DNA from: JANNBN01 sp031430595
GTDB lineage: Bacteria; Actinomycetota; Acidimicrobiia; Acidimicrobiales; JANYDT01
DNA length: 64,000 nucleotides
Assembly: GCA_031430595.1 (NCBI GenBank)
Contig: JANPBU010000060.1
Coordinates: forward strand, 1 to 64,000
Direction: 5' to 3'
Each line of letters starts with the position of its first letter. Positions within the stretch are counted from its first letter, which is position 1. The position numbers and the translations under genes are program-made. The notes beneath the pieces were generated by a model that was given only the letters and a program-made list of their open reading frames with translations, did not search any database and had not been told where the DNA came from. Shown here one piece after another: positions 16,030 through 24,225 of this stretch.

Positions 16030-17354
16030 GGCCACGGTGTCGTTCGATTCGCAGCACAATTACTGCGCTCGCCGTCGTGCTCTCGGCGTTCCTCTTTGCG
16101 GTGGTTTCTCTCAGCATGAGCGTCGTTCTCCGACATCAACTCACCGACAACTTCGACGAAGGTCTCGATCAGCGAGCCGACACCATCGCCGCAGTGATCG
16201 CTGACACCAAAGCCTCCACGCTCCCCGTAGAAGAGGACCTGCTCATCCAGATCGTCGACTCATCCGGTCGCGTGCAATTGTCATCGTCAAACCTCAACGG
16301 CGTACCACTAATCACCCCAACGCAAACGGGGTACTACACGACAACCAACGTCCCAGGCCGCTACGAAACCTTCCGAATCCTCACCCGTCCCATCCAGACG
16401 CCGAATGGTCCAGTGTTACTCCTGGTCGGACACAACTACGACGATGTCATCGAGCCAGTCCGGATCCTCACCAGCCTCTTCCTCATCACCATTCCGATCG
16501 TGATACTCGTTCTCGGTGCACTCACCTGGCTCGTCGTCGGCCGAACGCTGCGACCCGTTGAAACACTTCGCGTCGAGATGGAAACCATCCGCGCCACAAA
16601 CATCGGCAACCGCGTATCAAACCCTCAAACCGGCGACTAAATAGAACGACTCGCCCAAACCATGAACGGGACCCTAGATCGACTCGAACACGCAATCCGT
16701 CAACAAGAACAATTCGTAGCCGATGCATCACACGAACTACGCAGCCCACTCACTCGAATCCGCAGCGAACTCGAAGTGGCACTCGCACACGCTGACCAAA
16801 GCGACCCGGCCCAAACTCACCGCAGCGTCCTCGACGAAACCCTTGGCATGCAGCACCTCGTGGAAGACCTTCTCATTCTCGCTCGACGCTACGACGACCC
16901 AATCGCCTCACCCCACACACCACTCGATCTCGACGACATCGTGCTATGCGAAGCACGACGACTTCGCGATCGCGGCCGCATAGATGTCGATACCCGTCAC
17001 GTCAGCGCAGCACACGTTGTCGGCAACGTCGAGCAACTCACCAGAGCCGTGCGAAATGTATTCGAAAACGCCGAACGTCACGCCACCAGCTTGGTCACCA
17101 TACGACTTGAAGAACACACCGGCCACGCTGTCCTCACCGTAAGCGACGACGGTGCCGGCATCGCCACAGATCAACGCGACCGCATCTTCGAACGATTCAC
17201 CCGCCTCGACGAAGCCCGCACCCGCGACGTCGGCGGTACCGGACTCGGCCTCGCAATCGCACGCGACATCATCCACCACCACGTCGGCACCATCAACGTG
17301 GCCAATAACCTCCCAACCACATTCACAATCGAAATCCCGCTACGAGAGACGTAA
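16026..17354 (+). pseudogene. Sensor histidine kinase split by one in-frame TAA
   Basis: The frame codes TM1 (about 13-36), an extracellular sensor (~40-140), TM2 (about 145-165: SLFLITIPIVILVLGALTWL) and HAMP (VVGRTLRPVETLRVEM), then hits TAA at 16638-16640 in NPQTGD-stop-IERLAQTMN. The same frame continues directly into HisKA (FVADASHELRSPLTRIRSEL) and HATPase_c (NVFENAERHA; DDGAGIATDQRDRIFERF; GGTGLGLAIARDI) to a normal end. Related kinases have Glu (GAA) at the stop position, so a single G-to-T change explains the break. Restart at the ATG at 16662 would give a soluble kinase core without its sensor. Confidence 0.87.
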
Positions 17355-17669
17355 GAAAACGGACACAGACCACGTGAAGGATTCGGGATGGGACTGTTGC
17401 GTTAAGTCGGTCGGGCTCGGCTGGGTAAGGCCGTCGAGATGAGTCACCGTCTCGTTTTCGAAGGCGGCGATTTTGGAACCTTATGCGGCGCGTCCCTGGG
17501 TACGGCGTAGCCGCGTCAACTCTCGTCTTACTAGACGCGCGCTGTCACCTTGGACGATGAAGTCGGCGCGGCGTGTCACGGGTTTGTATGGTGGTTAGGA
17601 GCACTGTGAATCGGCCGGTCTTTTGCATCACATTGCGGGTGGGGTTGGGGGTGTTGCGTTGTTTCTTAG
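17355..17669. other. Intergenic stretch, nothing recognised
   Basis: No frame with family resemblance and no strong dyad was seen between the kinase and the toxin fragment. Confidence 0.4.
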
Positions 17670-17942
17670 GTGTGCATGGTAGTTGGCTTCGATCTTGGAC
17701 GCCCGCTCGTTGACCGTATCCACGAATCAAATCTCCACAATCTCAAAGAACTTCGCCCATCGTCGAACGCCCAGCACGCGTTACGGATCCTGTTTGTGTT
17801 CGATCCTCCCCGCACAGCGATTCTGCTGCTCGGCGGCGACAAGGCAACAGACAGCAACTGGAACAGCTGGTACCGAACCGCAGTCCCTGAGGCCGAACGC
17901 CTCTACGCCGAATACCTCATCGAAACAAGCCAAGGTGAATGA
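17670..17942 (+). CDS. RelE/HigB (Gp49-like) toxin, probably N-terminally shortened
   Basis: 90 residues. The C-terminal two thirds of the phage Gp49/HigB-like RelE family are clear: DLGRPLVDRI, NLKELRP, ALRILFVFDPPRTAILLLGG, DKATDSNWNSWYRTAVPEAE. Family members normally have ~40 more N-terminal residues ending GP-DLGRP; here GTG/ATG lie directly before GFDLGRP and no upstream frame supplies the missing helix and strand. It overlaps the HigA-like gene by the ATGA junction. It may be inactive. Confidence 0.7.
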   Translation: MCMVVGFDLGRPLVDRIHESNLHNLKELRPSSNAQHALRILFVFDPPRTAILLLGGDKATDSNWNSWYRTAVPEAERLYAEYLIETSQGE

Positions 17943-18349
17943 ACATGGGAACCAAAAAGTGGGCAGATATCAAGGCAAGCGTTCCACAGACGCCCGAACG
18001 TCAAGCCCGTGTAGCCCAAGCACGAGCCGAACTTGATGCGGAACTCCGCTCATACAACCTGTCCGAGCTACGCCGTCTCGTGTCGAGCGTGACACAGGAA
18101 GAACTCGCCGCCGCCCTCGACATGAATCAGTCTGCGGTGTCTAAAACCGAACGAGCGGAAGACATGACCGTCAGTCGACTTCGAACCACGATCGAAGCAC
18201 TCGGAGGAAGCCTCACACTGGTCGCAACCTTCGACGACAAACCAGTCGTCCTCGCGCTCGGCAAAACCGACGACAAGCCCTCGCCACCACGTTGGGTCGC
18301 AGCCGCTCAACGTTGGGCGAACGCCGACACACCCGTTCCCGTCAAATAG
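17939..18349 (+). CDS. HigA-like XRE family antitoxin
   Basis: 136 residues starting MNMGTKKWADIKASVPQTPE. A Cro/C1-type helix-turn-helix at about 55-85 (LRRLVSSVTQEELAAALDMN, then QSAVSKTERAEDMTVSRL) is followed by a short beta tail (GGSLTLVATFDDKPVVLALG). This is the classic antitoxin partner of Gp49/HigB toxins. A damaged relative of the same module lies at 20678-21351, giving an intact template for comparison. Confidence 0.87.
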   Translation: MNMGTKKWADIKASVPQTPERQARVAQARAELDAELRSYNLSELRRLVSSVTQEELAAALDMNQSAVSKTERAEDMTVSRLRTTIEALGGSLTLVATFDDKPVVLALGKTDDKPSPPRWVAAAQRWANADTPVPVK

Positions 18350-18644
18350 AACTGCGCCGACGACCTACGTCCCTTGTAGGAACATTGCAACGCTATGGAT
18401 TTGCCGCACTCGCGGGCCATCGCTACGGCCTCGTGTGTAAGTTCGTTGTGCTTTGTAGGTGCGAAAGAGCCGTGCCCTGTCGACAACGATCAGCGGCGAC
18501 CATCCAAACCCTCAAATCGATCGGAAGGCTCAGCATCCGATATCAGCACTCAATATTCACTGCTCGACCCCCGGCGCCGGCGCTGCACTCTGGCCCTTAT
18601 AGGGCGTTGAACGTTGCGTCCTTCGCGCGTCGATCATCGGCCGG
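18350..18644. other. Intergenic stretch, nothing recognised
   Basis: Weak frames only. The terminal part just before the APH-like gene holds a strong inverted repeat (own entry). Confidence 0.4.
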
Positions 18645-18685
18645 CTAGATCGTTGTTGATCGTGTGGAGCCGATCTAGTTTTGTT
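18645..18685 (+). terminator. Inverted repeat followed by T-rich run
   Basis: CTAGATCG (18645-18652) and CGATCTAG (18671-18678) are perfect 8-base arms around an 18-base loop, followed at once by TTTTGTT. The APH-like start codon comes 2 bases later. It may terminate upstream transcription, or act as an attenuator or operator for the kinase gene. Confidence 0.45.
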
Positions 18686-18687
18686 CC

Positions 18688-19488
18688 GTGGGAGACATGG
18701 TGAATTTCACGACGGCATATCTTCGGACCCTGGTTCCTTCGCTTGAATCAGTTTTCAGGATGGAACGAGGCAGCACGGGTCAGTCAACGGCGGCGGTCTT
18801 CCGACTGTTTCTCCACGATGGCGCGATTGAGTACCTGAAGGTTGACCATGTAGATAGTCCAGACCCAATTCGCGTCGAGCACGAAAAAATGGTCTTCTTG
18901 GCAAGCGTTGACATTCCAGTGGCCGAGATCAAAGGGTACGGCTGCGTAAACGGTATTGAGTTCCTTCGAACAAAAGCCGTGCCCGGCTATCACGTCGACG
19001 CACCCGATTCCCCTTACGAAAACGACATCGTGATCGGTGTGTTCGCGTCGATGCTTCGGGCGCTGCACACTGCACCCACCCGAAACTGTCGATCACACCG
19101 ACCGACCGCAGAACTCGTTCAGATCGCTGAGCAACGTTTCCTGACAGGGCACGTCGACATTGACGACTTCGATGACGAAAGGTCAAACGTCGATCCGGCG
19201 GAGCTCATCAAATACCTGAAACATGCCATGCCGACAGACGATCTCACGGTTACACACGGCGATGCCACCGGTTCGAATTTCCTGATTGCTGCCCCCAAAC
19301 CGAGTGGCGTGTTCATCGACGTTGGACGGTCTGGGATTGCCAACCGCTGGTATGACCTTGCCTTGGCAGAACGATCGATTCGAGACCGTTGGGGCGACGC
19401 AGCTGTGACTGACTTCTTCGATCGCTATGGCCTTCGACTTGACCCGAGGAAAATCGAGTACTTCCACACGCTCGATGAGTTCTTCTGA
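18688..19488 (+). CDS. Aminoglycoside phosphotransferase (APH(3')-like) family kinase
   Basis: 266 residues from GTG; an ATG three codons on (MVNFTTAYL) is also possible. The fold is protein-kinase-like: the N-lobe has FRMERGSTGQSTAAVFRL and an EYLKVDH lysine. The C-lobe has LTVTHGDATGSNFL, the Brenner-type HGD-x4-N catalytic loop, and VFIDVGRSGIANRWYDLALA, the metal-binding Asp motif with the APH(3')-like GRxG...R-YDLA pattern. It likely phosphorylates a small hydroxyl compound. Resistance is possible but unproven. Confidence 0.82.
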   Translation: MGDMVNFTTAYLRTLVPSLESVFRMERGSTGQSTAAVFRLFLHDGAIEYLKVDHVDSPDPIRVEHEKMVFLASVDIPVAEIKGYGCVNGIEFLRTKAVPGYHVDAPDSPYENDIVIGVFASMLRALHTAPTRNCRSHRPTAELVQIAEQRFLTGHVDIDDFDDERSNVDPAELIKYLKHAMPTDDLTVTHGDATGSNFLIAAPKPSGVFIDVGRSGIANRWYDLALAERSIRDRWGDAAVTDFFDRYGLRLDPRKIEYFHTLDEFF

Positions 19489-19548
19489 AAGGCATCAAAC
19501 CTGCCACGTATAACGCCAGGATTGAGCTCAGCTGAACGCGTTGGAGTC

Positions 19549-19560
19549 GCTAAGCGCGCA
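19549..19560 (+). repeat. Partial match to the dispersed repeat
   Basis: GCTAAGCGCGCA, 12 bases identical to the end of copy A (7034-7045). It lies between the APH-like gene and the cupin pseudogene. Too short to be sure it belongs to the repeat family. Confidence 0.3.
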
Positions 19561-19644
19561 TGACAAAACACGTCAAGCCGCCACTCGCTTGGGCGGAAAT
19601 TTCACGGCGACCGCCCCGACCGAAACTCCAGATACGTTGATGGG

Positions 19645-19973
19645 ATGGAAACCATGGAGCTGCCGCTCGGGTTGACCGAATGGGCAAGGGTCGAACGGAT
19701 CGAAAAGACGGCCGAATACGGTCGAGCGTTCTGGCAGACCCAGCAGTTTGGGGATCTTCGAGTGCGCATAATGGAGTACACACGGGTTACGTGTCGGATC
19801 ATTGGTGCACGAAAGGTCACGTGCTGTTGTGCCTCGAAGGTGAGCCTGTTACCGAACTAGAAGACGGTCGAGTATTCACGTTGACTCCAGGGATCAGTTA
19901 CCAGGTCGCCGACAATGCCGAGCCGCATCGATCAACCGCGCCTAAGGGTGCCAAGCTCTTCATCGTTGATTGA
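19645..19973 (+). pseudogene. DHCW-motif cupin protein broken by a one-base deletion
   Basis: The first frame gives METMELPLGLTEWARVERIE, then FWQTQQFGDLRVRIMEYT, and is then lost. The next frame resumes at once with GYVSDHWCTKGHVLLCLEGE, then DGRVFTLTPGISYQVADNAE and a C-terminal GAKLFIVD. The two halves join perfectly if one C is restored near 19783, in ACACGGGT (expected ACACCGGGT, codons for Thr-Pro-Gly). The gene is otherwise full length (~109 residues) for the DHCW cupin family, so this is a fresh lesion. Confidence 0.8.
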
Positions 19974-20184
19974 CAGGTCCGGCGCGCAAGCATCGGTGAC
20001 GGTCTTAACCGGTGCTGACGAGGCCTGCACCCGGCGATTACGTCATGGCCGCCAACAAAACCTATCGCCTATACGGCTCGCCGAACTCGATCTTCGACGA
20101 AATAGTTCGTACGGGCGACTTCGCGCGGGCCTGCCCCGTCACTCCGGGTGAACGGCGCTCCCCGCTTCCGATCGCCACGGGACA

Positions 20185-20577
20185 ATGGTGGGATGCAAAA
20201 AAATCCACATTCCGGTGTCGGTGTTTCCGCCCTACTCCAACTACGCACACGCCGTTGAAGTCATGTCGGGCGTCCGGACGCTTTACATCAGCGGCCTCAA
20301 CGGATACGAACTTGACGGCGAGCTCATGCCACCGAGCTTCCAAGCACAGGCTTCGTTGATCTGGACACATCTCGGTAACATCTTGGCTAGCGCCAACATG
20401 TCTTATGTGGACCTTGTGTCGTTACGTTTCTATCTAGCCGACCCGGCCTTTGATCCGGAGAACGTTGCGACCCTGAAGCAGTTTCTCGGAGCCCACCAAG
20501 CAGCGCGAACCGTACTTTGCGCTCGGTTACTCGAACCCGAGTGGCTCATCGAAGTCGAGGCTGTTGCAGCGCAGTAG
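20185..20577 (+). CDS. RidA/YjgF family protein
   Basis: 130 residues. Typical RidA features are present: GVRTLYISGLNGYELDGEL near the start, FQAQASLIWTHLGNILASAN in the middle, VDLVSLRFYLADPA, and the closing HQAARTVLCARLLEPEWLIE with the Arg that binds the imine substrate. The family hydrolyses reactive enamine/imine intermediates. The start passes through an A7 run (TGCAAAAAAATC); a 6-A version would place the start at a downstream ATGCAAAAA, so the N-terminus has probably shifted. The core is intact. Confidence 0.8.
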   Translation: MVGCKKIHIPVSVFPPYSNYAHAVEVMSGVRTLYISGLNGYELDGELMPPSFQAQASLIWTHLGNILASANMSYVDLVSLRFYLADPAFDPENVATLKQFLGAHQAARTVLCARLLEPEWLIEVEAVAAQ

Positions 20578-20600
20578 ACCAAGCATGCACCCCTGTCCCC

Positions 20601-20622
20601 GATCACCGGATAACGGGTGATC
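20601..20622 (+). repeat. Hairpin after ridA-like gene
   Basis: GATCACC and GGTGATC are perfect 7-base arms around an 8-base loop (GGATAACG). No T-run follows, so a simple intrinsic terminator is unlikely. The loop and right arm (GATAACGGGTGATC) resemble part of the repeat at 793 and 21891. Confidence 0.4.
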
Positions 20623-20677
20623 TCGAAGGAACGCGTCGAGGCCAGTTGATACGCGCGCAGATTGTTATCGAAAACGA

Positions 20678-21023
20678 ATTGAGGTCACCGATGAGTTCCT
20701 AAGTTGGTGGTCAACGTTGACTATCGATCAGCAGGAAGCAGTCACCGACCGAATCGAGGTTCTGGTCGAGCGAGGGCCCGATCTTGGTCGTCCGATTGTT
20801 GACAGAATCCACTCATCACGACATCAGTCGATGAAAGAACTCCGCGCCGCTTGAGCGGGTACTTCGAGTGTTGTTCAGCTTCGACCCGCGTCGACATGCA
20901 ATCTTGCTGGTGGGTGGCGACAAGACGGGTGCTTGGAACGAATGGTATAGGTGGGCCGTTCCGCTCGCCGACAACCCCTCTGAGCAGTATCTCGATGAAC
21001 TGAATAGTGAAGGATTGATCTGA
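20678..21023 (+). pseudogene. RelE/HigB (Gp49-like) toxin with frameshift and no clear start
   Basis: The upstream frame reads IEVTDEFLSWWSTLTIDQQE, AVTDRIEVLVERGPDLGRP, IVDRIHSSRHQSMKELRA and then meets TGA. One base further along, the family resumes: PLERVLRVLFSFDPRRHAIL, LVGGDKTGAWNEWYRWAV, ending LDELNSEGLI. One extra base near 20843-20850 explains the break. No ATG/GTG opens the first frame, so the start is lost too. The stop overlaps the antitoxin ATG (TGATG). Confidence 0.72.
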
Positions 21024-21351
21024 TGGCTAAAACAAAATTCTCTGATCACCGCGATCAAGTTGTCGCGCGTCCTGGGCGACCGAACGACTAGTCGAACTTC
21101 GACGTGACACCCTCGAAGAGATCCGGCTCTACGAACTTCGTCATGGGGAGGCGCTCAGTCAGGCTGAATTGGCCGGTCGACTCGATGTGACGCAAGGTGC
21201 GATCTCGAAACTTGAACACTCTGACGACGTCCGAGTCTCGACCCTTCGGCAGTATCTTGAAGCTCTCGGTGCTCGTCTTGAACTCGTCGCCGTTTTCGAC
21301 GACGACGATCGACGAGTTCCCGTACATCTCGGCAAAGACTCCGCCGCCTGA
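21023..21351 (+). pseudogene. HigA-like XRE antitoxin with one-base deletion
   Basis: MAKTKFSDHRDQVVARPG is followed in frame by a stop. Adding one G to the GGG at 21074-21076 restores ATERLVELRRDTLEEIRLYE, LRHGEALSQAELAGRLDVTQ, GAISKLEHSDDVRVSTLRQY and a C-terminal VPVHLGKDSAA. The helix-turn-helix part stays open from 21169 and could be made only from an internal start. Both members of this module are broken, each by a single-base indel. Confidence 0.75.
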
Positions 21352-21389
21352 AACGGGGCTTGGCGGATGCCCAACGGAGCGAGGTTCAA

Positions 21390-21785
21390 CTAGCCGTAGT
21401 GAACTTCGACCTTTAGTCGATCTGGATCTTCGAAGTACACGGCGTAGTACCCGGCTGGGTACCCTGCCGGCGTCATCGCTCCGCTGTAGAGGGGCGTAAT
21501 GCCGCGAGGGTCGAGAAAGGTCGTCACGAACTCGTCGACCATCTCGGCCGACGCAACACGCAACGCAATATGATTCAGTCCAGTCCGCTTGCGATGAAAC
21601 ACCGGCACTTCGTAGCCAGGTTTGGTGACTTGAACGCACAAGTAGGTGTGCCCGTCTGAAGCGTCGAAATGGTTTCCGTCAGGTGTGATTTGAAATTCGA
21701 AGAACTCAAGCAAGCTCTTCCAAAAATCGAAGGACTCGGCGTCGTTGGAAACATTGATTCCGATGTGTCCGACGATCGCTTTCAT
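21390..21785 (-). CDS. VOC (glyoxalase) family protein
   Basis: 131 residues. It opens MKAIVGHIGINVSNDAESFD with the metal-position His, has TGLNHIALRVASAEMVDEFV mid-chain and closes GYYAVYFEDPDRLKVEVHYG with the C-terminal Glu metal ligand. This matches the DPD-x-L-K-x-E-V signature of glyoxalase/dioxygenase-type VOC proteins. Transcribed opposite to its neighbours. Substrate unknown. Confidence 0.85.
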   Translation of the reverse strand: MKAIVGHIGINVSNDAESFDFWKSLLEFFEFQITPDGNHFDASDGHTYLCVQVTKPGYEVPVFHRKRTGLNHIALRVASAEMVDEFVTTFLDPRGITPLYSGAMTPAGYPAGYYAVYFEDPDRLKVEVHYG

Positions 21786-21890
21786 GCCGACAGTTTACGC
21801 CGCGCACCCCAGCCCATAACCACGACCCCTCCCCACACCCGGCCACGACACTTCGGCCATAGGTGCGCTTCCTATCGGCGCCACTGCGAC

Positions 21891-21940
21891 TCGCATGATA
21901 TACGGGTGATCTTTGTTGGTTTTTGGCATGCTTTCGCGAT
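21891..21940 (+). repeat. Copy 2 of the ~45-bp segment, upstream of tnpA-like gene
   Basis: TCGCATGATATACGGGTGAT, then TTGGTTTTTGGCATGCTTTC. It matches the copy at 793-842 over roughly 45 bases with few differences. Position just before the first recombinase gene suggests it is the left end of the mobile element. Confidence 0.5.
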
Positions 21941-21958
21941 GATTGGACTGAGTCTGTG

Positions 21959-22984
21959 ATGCGTTGGATGCCGTGTGTGGTTCGTTCGTGGTCGGGTGAT
22001 CATCTCTCGGTGGTGGTGGGTCATCCGTTGGTTGATGGGTATCTCGAGTTTTGTCGTTCGCGGTGTCGGCCGAACACGATTATTGCGATTGCGTGGGATC
22101 TGAAAACGTTCTTAGCGTTCGTGGATAAGCCGCCGGTCAAGGTGACGTCGGCTGACGTGATGGGGTTTATACGTGCACAGATGGTTTGGGCATCGAACGT
22201 TGTCCGGCTCGATGGCACTGGTGGTGTTTCTGCTCGAACGATCCGCCGGCGGGTGTCGTCGGTGTCAGGGTTCTATTCGTATCTGTTGGCTTGTGAGGAC
22301 ACCACGGTCACGCGGAATCCGGTCCCTCGCGGGCTCGCGACTCGGCGAGAGAAATCGCGTCCACGCCAAGGCGTGCCATTGGTTCGGAACGTGAAAACGT
22401 TACCTCGGATACTCGCTCCGACGGAGGTCGATGCGTTTGTTCGTGTGTTGAGAACGAACCGTGACCGGGCAATGGTCGAGGCAATGCTGCTCGGCGGGCT
22501 TCGACGATGCGAAGTGTTAGGGCTGCGCCTGTCGGATGTGCAAACTGGTGAACGACGCGTGTTTATCGCCGATGGCAAAGGTGGCCGGCAACGGTTGATA
22601 CCCATGTCGAATCGGTTCTTCAAAACGTTAAGTGCATATATGAAAGAGGAACGCCCAATCAACGCAGCGACAGACAAAGTATTCGTCGCGTTGAAAGGAC
22701 CACGCCGCGGGTCACCGCTGTCAGCTCACGGGTTAGACGAAATCATTCAGGGTGCACGCGGCCGGGCCGGGCTGTCGCATGCGACGTGTCACGAACTACG
22801 CCACACATGTCTAACCCGGTTGCGTGAGGCGGGCATGTCTATCAAGGCGTTACAAGCACAAGCGGGTCACGCATCAATCGAAACAACACGGGTCTATTTG
22901 CATTTGGCTGATGACTGGTTGGCTGGCGAGTACCGAAAAGCTGCTGCGGCGATCGACGCACAAAACCTGAAGGCCCCGAAATGA
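21959..22984 (+). CDS. Tyrosine recombinase, TnpA-like
   Basis: 341 residues from ATG (MRWMPCVVRSWSGDHLSVVV). Core-binding domain about 25-135 (YLEFCRSRCRPNTIIAIAWD; RTIRRRVSSVSGFYSYLLA). The catalytic domain has all residues: GGLRRCEVLGLRL (Arg), IADGKGGRQRLIP (Lys), CHELRHTCLTRLREAG (His-x-x-Arg), QAGHASIETTRVYLHL (His and Tyr). Intact and in perfect overlap with the second recombinase. No lesion is seen, unlike the integrase at 2565. Confidence 0.9.
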   Translation: MRWMPCVVRSWSGDHLSVVVGHPLVDGYLEFCRSRCRPNTIIAIAWDLKTFLAFVDKPPVKVTSADVMGFIRAQMVWASNVVRLDGTGGVSARTIRRRVSSVSGFYSYLLACEDTTVTRNPVPRGLATRREKSRPRQGVPLVRNVKTLPRILAPTEVDAFVRVLRTNRDRAMVEAMLLGGLRRCEVLGLRLSDVQTGERRVFIADGKGGRQRLIPMSNRFFKTLSAYMKEERPINAATDKVFVALKGPRRGSPLSAHGLDEIIQGARGRAGLSHATCHELRHTCLTRLREAGMSIKALQAQAGHASIETTRVYLHLADDWLAGEYRKAAAAIDAQNLKAPK

Positions 22985-24225
22985 GTGCTGTTGCTCGTCG
23001 CCGAACCATCAAAACACCGGCACGGCTTATTCCTGCGGATTGGGAAACGGTGCATGAGGTCGCACCCCAAATGGTGTTGACAATGCTGGACTATTTGGAC
23101 CAGATCGCCGTTTCGCAACGACCAGCAACGGTGCGTTCGGTGAACACTGATCTACGAACCTTCGCCCGGTTCGTTACCGTGCACGACCCTGCTGTGCGTT
23201 GCGTTGCCCACGTTGGCCGCAAACATATCGAAGCGTTCAAAGTGTGGCAGAACCGTCAACCAGGCATCAAAACGGCAACAGTGAAACCAGCAACGTTCCG
23301 ACGACGCATTGGGATGCTCCGAATGTTTTTCATTCGGATCATCGAGTGGGGATGGGACGACGCACCCGCACGTGTACCTATCTTTTTTGGTGACGTCCCA
23401 AAACGCGACGAACCGTTGCCACGTTTCATTGACGACGCGAACTTCGCGAAGTTCATGCGAGTCGTGAACAACGAGAAACAGATCCGGCATCGACTCGCTA
23501 TAGAGCTTCTCGCCCGCACCGGGATGCGTGTCGGTGAACTCTGCGAACTTGAACACGACGCGGTGACCGTGATTGGTGACGCGCACTGGTTACGGATCCC
23601 GGTCGGGAAACTCCACAACGACCGTTACGTTCCCCTCCACCCACACCTCGTTGATCTCATCACCCAATATCGAGCCGAGCATGGTGTCCATGAACACAAA
23701 CGGTTGCTCTCCGGAGAGCAAGGAGTGTTAAACCGCTACGCCGTTCAACGATGGCTCGACCGGCTCGCAAAGAAAGCCGGGATCGGGCACATACACCCAC
23801 ACCAACTCCGACACACCCTCGCCACCCAAGCAATCAACCGAGGCATGTCCATCGAAGCAATCGCTGCGCTCCTCGGCCACAAATCACTAGACATGACACG
23901 CCAATACGCGCGAATATCAAACCGTGTAGTCGCTGACGAATACGCTGCCGTGACCGCCGAAGTCGAAGCGCTCTACAACACCACCACGTTACCGGCATCA
24001 GCCGAAGGGCCGAACATGCGACGCCTCCGCAATGAAGTCAACCACCGCCTCCTCGGCAACGGACTCTGCACCAGACCCGTCGAGCTCGACTGCAGCTTCG
24101 AATCCATCTGCGAGAAATGCGCCCACTTCACCACCAACAAAACCTTCCAACGTCAACCTCCTCCAACGGTTGACAGGTGCCATCGAATTCGCGTTGGACA
24201 CCGAGCCAACGGCTATCGTTCGTGA
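22981..24225 (+). CDS. Tyrosine recombinase, TnpB-like, with altered C-terminus
   Basis: 414 residues. Catalytic residues: RTGMRVGELCELEHD (Arg), IPVGKLHNDRYVPL (Lys), HIHPHQLRHTLATQAINRG (His-x-x-Arg), LLGHKSLDMTRQYARI (His and Tyr). A Cys motif follows (NGLCTRPVELDCSFESICEK, then CAHF), a likely zinc knuckle of TnpB-type recombinases. Relatives continue for many more residues past this knuckle; here the chain ends soon after TTNKTFQRQPPP in residues that look foreign, so the 3' end was probably lost by rearrangement or frameshift near 24145. Activity may survive because the catalytic domain is whole. Confidence 0.82.
   Translation: MSAVARRRTIKTPARLIPADWETVHEVAPQMVLTMLDYLDQIAVSQRPATVRSVNTDLRTFARFVTVHDPAVRCVAHVGRKHIEAFKVWQNRQPGIKTATVKPATFRRRIGMLRMFFIRIIEWGWDDAPARVPIFFGDVPKRDEPLPRFIDDANFAKFMRVVNNEKQIRHRLAIELLARTGMRVGELCELEHDAVTVIGDAHWLRIPVGKLHNDRYVPLHPHLVDLITQYRAEHGVHEHKRLLSGEQGVLNRYAVQRWLDRLAKKAGIGHIHPHQLRHTLATQAINRGMSIEAIAALLGHKSLDMTRQYARISNRVVADEYAAVTAEVEALYNTTTLPASAEGPNMRRLRNEVNHRLLGNGLCTRPVELDCSFESICEKCAHFTTNKTFQRQPPPTVDRCHRIRVGHRANGYRS

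Larger units (their letters stand above)
21891..24225 (+). mobile_element. Tn554-like two-recombinase element (borders approximate)
   Basis: Two tyrosine recombinase genes overlap by 4 bases (ATGA) in the order TnpA-like then TnpB-like, as in Tn554-type elements. No third gene (TnpC-like) is recognised afterwards, and the TnpB-like C-terminus looks altered. The left end may be the repeated segment also present at 793; the right end is not identified. Confidence 0.55.

Noticed and set aside
21931..24225. Recombinase-in-trio (RIT) element
   Set aside because: Only two recombinases are present, and their sizes and the Cys knuckle fit the Tn554-like TnpA/TnpB order better.
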